A stretch of DNA of 64,000 nt from Cyanophora paradoxa (lineage: Eukaryota; Glaucocystophyceae; Cyanophorales; Cyanophoraceae): the NCBI GenBank assembly GCA_004431415.1, contig QPMI01000701.1, positions 1-64,000 of the forward strand, given 5' to 3'. The notes below the pieces were generated by a model. The model was not told the origin of the DNA and did not search any database. It saw nothing but the letters and a program-made list of their open reading frames with translations. The first letter of the stretch is position 1; every line of letters begins with the position of its first letter. The position numbers and the translations under genes are program-made. This document shows, in pieces, positions 61,430 through 64,000 of the stretch.

Positions 61430-61599
61430 AGTATTGCGTCATTCCATTGTACATACTTGTAAAAATTGGCCGACTATTTCAGTTACGACTTGGCGCGATC
61501 CTGGGACTTGGACTTGGGACTTGGGAATTTCTTGATGTGTGCAATTGCAAATGTCGATGCAGAGGAAGCGCCCAAGACGTGATCGCACAGTTCATAGAT

Positions 61600-62365
61600 C
61601 AGGTCAAGGACCTTAGACGCTGGGTGGTAGAGCAGGCCTCGCGACCGAATCGACAGCGCCAACCCTGGCCGGTGCTAGAGCTGGCCCGGGCAGGGTGGCT
61701 AGACACGCATTAACTCTGGCGGGGCCCTTTACGTTCGGAGCCACGACGAGGGCAGGATTATCGACGAGTTCAAGCGCATCTGGTTCGCCTGGGCTCCAAG
61801 CTCAGCATACTCTCGACCCTCCCGGACCACATTCGCATGCAAATCTCGAGTGGTACGCGAAGGCAAGGGACTCGCAATGGGACGACGTAAATTTGCGCGA
61901 CTCTCGCGCTTGCGCTCGGCTGTGACGGCGTATGTCACAAACTATGATTATCACGTCAAAAAGCCCCAATTCGAAGTTGAGCCAATTCCGATGAATCTGG
62001 TACCCCTGGGATGGGAAGAGTACCCCGAGTACTCGTGGAACAGGGGCCTCAACCCCCGCGCCAGGCCCTGCAGCCCCGCCCGCCCCACCGATAAACGGCC
62101 CCGCCCCGCGTGACGTCAGACGGGACATACGCGAATGGGAGGAGTGGAAGCAACGACCCGAAGAACTGGCTACCCGGGGAGGCGGAGCTGCGCAAGCGCG
62201 CGAGGCTGATGCCGGCGACAGGTACCCCGACGCGAGTAGGGGGTACAGGTATAAAATTCTCAGCGAGCCGCGAGCGAATGTCGTACGGCGATCAGGAAGC
62301 ATGGTTCAAGCTACACCGCTCTTTCCTGATAAATTCGGCAATGCGCGCTACCCCTCAACCTAATG
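61600..62365 (+). pseudogene. Frameshifted ORFs of unknown origin
   Basis: Protein-like segments in alternating frames: VRSHDEGRIIDEFKRIWFAW APSS; LSRLRSAVTAYVTNYDYHVK, KPQFEVEPIPMNLVPLGWEE, YPEYSWN (stop in this frame at 62111); then ASTPAPGPAAPPAPPINGPA, PRDVRRDIREWEEWKQRPEE, READAGDRYPDASRGYRYKI and MVQATPLFPDKFGNARYPST with a stop near 62360. A Pro/Ala linker joins two folded-looking parts. I do not recognise the family. Shared style, low GC and position with the frames at 59539 and 60404 suggest one inserted element. Confidence 0.4.
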
Positions 62366-63001
62366 ACACGAGTCAACCGGCGGACCAGGGAATTCAAAAT
62401 CGAAGTGTTTTCATCGTCCCCCGAGAGCGGCCGCTCCGCGGACAACGACTCCATGGCATGGTTATACGGCTTCGTCCAGCCTCGCGTCGGCAATAAGCCA
62501 GCCACCGTCGAAATAGAAAGCTACTACAACGATTACGGGCCGCAGGGGGGGTACGGGACGCCCGAGCAGAGGGATTCGATGCGGGGGGCGGGCAAAATCC
62601 TGATGCGGGCCGCTGTAGACGCACTGCAGCGCTCCGGGCTCATTAGCTCGTCGGACCCGGGCGAGCACGCGGTGGAGCTCAAAGCCCTCCCAAGCGCAGT
62701 GGAGTACTACGAAAGGGAATTGAGTCTGCGCAAGAGAGACCTCGCCTTTCTCACCTACACACCGTCCCTAACACCCATGGAGGGTACGGTGCAGAACATC
62801 ATCGACAACACGTACAACGTGGCCGTTCGCTGGCGCAAAGCGGCGGCGGATCTCGTAAAGGGCAACTACAAGGACCTCGCAGACGAAGACAACCCCGTGG
62901 GGGAGTACATGGAGCTGGCAAGCGGGAGCATCGTACCCCGCCGGAGGCCCCCATGGCCCCACCCCGACCTCGAGTGGGGACCGTCGCACTTCGGCCAGTG
63001 A
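62363..63001 (+). CDS. Intact ORF, GNAT-like acyltransferase fold possible
   Basis: A continuous 212-codon frame from an ATG at 62363 to tga at 62999, the only long unbroken frame of the low-GC block. It contains WLYGFVQPRVGNKPATVEIE, RGAGKILMRAAVDALQRSG (R-x-x-G-x-I/L, as in the acyl-CoA loop of GNAT enzymes), AVELKALPSAVEYYERELSL (the YYE..G helix region of GNATs) and NTYNVAVRWRKAAADLVKGN. The GNAT call rests on pattern only. The end is basic and Pro-rich (IVPRRRPPWPHPDLEW). No intron, unlike genes in 1-58 kb. Confidence 0.45.
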   Translation: MTRVNRRTREFKIEVFSSSPESGRSADNDSMAWLYGFVQPRVGNKPATVEIESYYNDYGPQGGYGTPEQRDSMRGAGKILMRAAVDALQRSGLISSSDPGEHAVELKALPSAVEYYERELSLRKRDLAFLTYTPSLTPMEGTVQNIIDNTYNVAVRWRKAAADLVKGNYKDLADEDNPVGEYMELASGSIVPRRRPPWPHPDLEWGPSHFGQ

Positions 63002-63597
63002 GGGGGTACAGCATTCAGTTAGAGCCTGAGCGTAGTCAGAGGCCGGGAGGCCCCCCGGGGGGTACGTCGGCTGTTACTCCCCGCGTCGGTTAGTGCTAGC
63101 CCCCCTGTTAGTGCAGCGTGTACCTGATCGCAATATAACACCCAAACCTCCGTGACGCGTGACTCATCGAACCTCCGAGGGTTAACAATGCATTGACAGC
63201 GAAGGGGCAAGCTCGAGAGCTCGACCTTTGGCAAGAGCCCACTTATATATATATATATTGATCCTGGGACCCGGGATCCAGGCTTAATTATAAGGCATAA
63301 GAAGCTTATGCTCATGATCACTAAGTCAACGACCGGCTTGAACTCCCGAGGCTCGGAACTTGGCCCCCCGGGGCCTGCTACTCAGGCCTGCAGGGCCTCG
63401 AAGTCTCGCAAGCGGACTCGTGGTATCGACTGCACGACCCGGCGACTTCTCGCCCGACTTCGCGGCCAAGGCCTGCCCTATAGAGTACAGGGTTTCGCCG
63501 CTGCAGGGGACCCTCCATGCAGCCCGGCCGCCCAAGGAAGCGAACGCCGGTTCGGCGTTGGCATGGACGGCTCCGCGAGCGCCCGGCGACAGCGAGC
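63002..63597. other. Non-coding region with TA microsatellite
   Basis: Contains tatatatatatata at 63244-63258, cccgggatcc palindromes near 63270, and tcatgatcactaagtca at 63312, nearly the same word as at 59008. It is the upstream or downstream flank of the DnaJ gene; no gene seen. Confidence 0.45.
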
Positions 63598-64000
63598 GAG
63601 CGAGGGGACTAGAAGGGCGCCCCCCGAAGCCGCCCCGCGCCCGAAGAACTGGTTGAAGAACTCCGGGGGGAAGCCGCCGCCGCCGCCCCCGCGCCGCCGC
63701 CGAAGCCGCCCATCCGTCGTCCGCCGGCCCGTTGGTCAGCTGCCGCCGGCCTCAGGGAAGAGAGAAGCGGAGCAAGCGGGACGGGGGATGAAGCGGGTGG
63801 GGGGTGGGGGGGGGGGGTGGGGGGGGGGGGGGGGGTACCTCCTCGTAGGCGGCGGTGATCTTCTTGAAGGCCTCGTCCGCCCCGGCACCGCGCACTTGTC
63901 TGCCCCGCCCCACAGCCGCCCCTCAGAGGCGCACGGGCGCGCGGGGCGGGGCGGGGCGGGCGGGGCGCACCGGGGTGGAACTTGCGGGCCTGCATGTAGT
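63598..64000 (-). CDS. DnaJ-type co-chaperone, truncated by window edge
   Basis: Minus-strand exons from the right edge: YMQARKFHP, intron gtgcgc..gggcag, then DKC.., ADEAFKKITAAYEE. This is the J-domain tail with the HPD motif (HP|D) that stimulates Hsp70 ATPase, split by an intron. After the donor gtaccc and a G-rich intron comes a Gly/Phe-rich exon (GGGFPPEFFNQFFGRG), the usual region after the J domain. Between DKC and ADEAF the frame is off by one base at a G-run (ccggggcgg), so either one G is missing or a splice site differs. The rest of the gene lies beyond 64000. Confidence 0.6.
63790..63836. repeat. G-rich tract in DnaJ intron
   Basis: About 45 bases of G with few T (gggtggggggtggggggggg..), in the intron after AAYEE, on the non-template strand relative to the gene. 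Confidence 0.8.

Noticed and set aside
59775..62496. GTG-started overlapping genes as in bacteria or phage
   Set aside because: Overlapping frames with GTG starts at 59775 and 62110 are better explained as frameshifted pieces of larger proteins; the surrounding DNA is eukaryotic.
1..64000. Prasinophyte green alga as source
   Set aside because: Some prasinophytes are GC-rich and keep peptidoglycan genes, but the repeated early-Phe leaders (MNAF, MASFV, MFSC, MAFV) favour a glaucophyte. It remains the main alternative.
1..64000. tRNA, rRNA or snRNA genes
   Set aside because: I looked for cloverleaf-like segments and conserved rRNA or snRNA words and found none that I could support; a covariance-model scan would be decisive.

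Overview
The window looks like nuclear DNA of a eukaryotic alga, most likely a glaucophyte (Cyanophora-like). Direct evidence: very high GC, almost every gene cut by short (about 40-150 nt) GC-rich introns, and many genes on both strands in head-to-head pairs. Known biology that points to a glaucophyte: two bacterial-type peptidoglycan enzymes (MurC, MurG), carried behind N-termini of the type MNAF, MASFV, MFSC, MAFV. A phenylalanine near the N-terminus is the hallmark of muroplast (cyanelle) transit peptides, and muroplasts keep a peptidoglycan wall. The species itself is inference.

Layout, left to right. 1-5.3 kb: a plastid-type helicase-associated-domain protein (-), a small helical protein (+), a Dabb stress-response barrel protein (-). 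5.3-9.3 kb: an F5/8C (discoidin-like) protein (+) facing a secreted transglutaminase-elicitor homologue with a Pro/Thr-rich tail (-). 9.4-14.4 kb: a PHD-like/chromodomain nuclear protein (+) and a coiled-coil protein (-). 14.5-16.9 kb: murC (+). 17.9-19.2 kb: LCIB-type theta carbonic anhydrase paralogue 2 (-). 20.4-29.6 kb: F-box/LRR protein, SMYD-type SET/MYND methyltransferase, membrane-anchored F-box protein, and an unrecognised protein. 29.9-32.3 kb: murG. 32.4-37.8 kb: an ethylene-receptor-like hybrid histidine kinase. 38.1-39.4 kb: class IV aminotransferase. 39.5-51.7 kb: an M91-like metallopeptidase, an AT-hook protein with a tandem unrecognised domain, a Nudix hydrolase, theta carbonic anhydrase 1 with a plastid plus Tat-type lumen signal, and a double thioredoxin. 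52.7-58.8 kb: a duplicated transit-peptide exon, an F-box protein, a membrane-anchored plastid O-methyltransferase, and a BED zinc-finger protein. 59-63 kb: a region of lower GC with repeats and frameshifted reading frames of unknown origin, plus a GNAT-like ORF. The right edge holds a truncated DnaJ gene.

Functional themes: plastid wall synthesis (MurC, MurG); carbon concentration (two theta carbonic anhydrases, one apparently sent to the thylakoid lumen); signalling and chromatin (ethylene-receptor-like kinase, chromodomain/PHD, SMYD, F-box proteins); and two same-strand proteins (metallopeptidase and double thioredoxin) that share seven-residue repeats and a GYAxYxFEG C-terminal motif. Introns have G-rich 3' ends without a pyrimidine tract, and several, including four in a row in murC, appear to start with GC. 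All exon borders were read by eye. Gene ends marked approximate are less certain than the domains.
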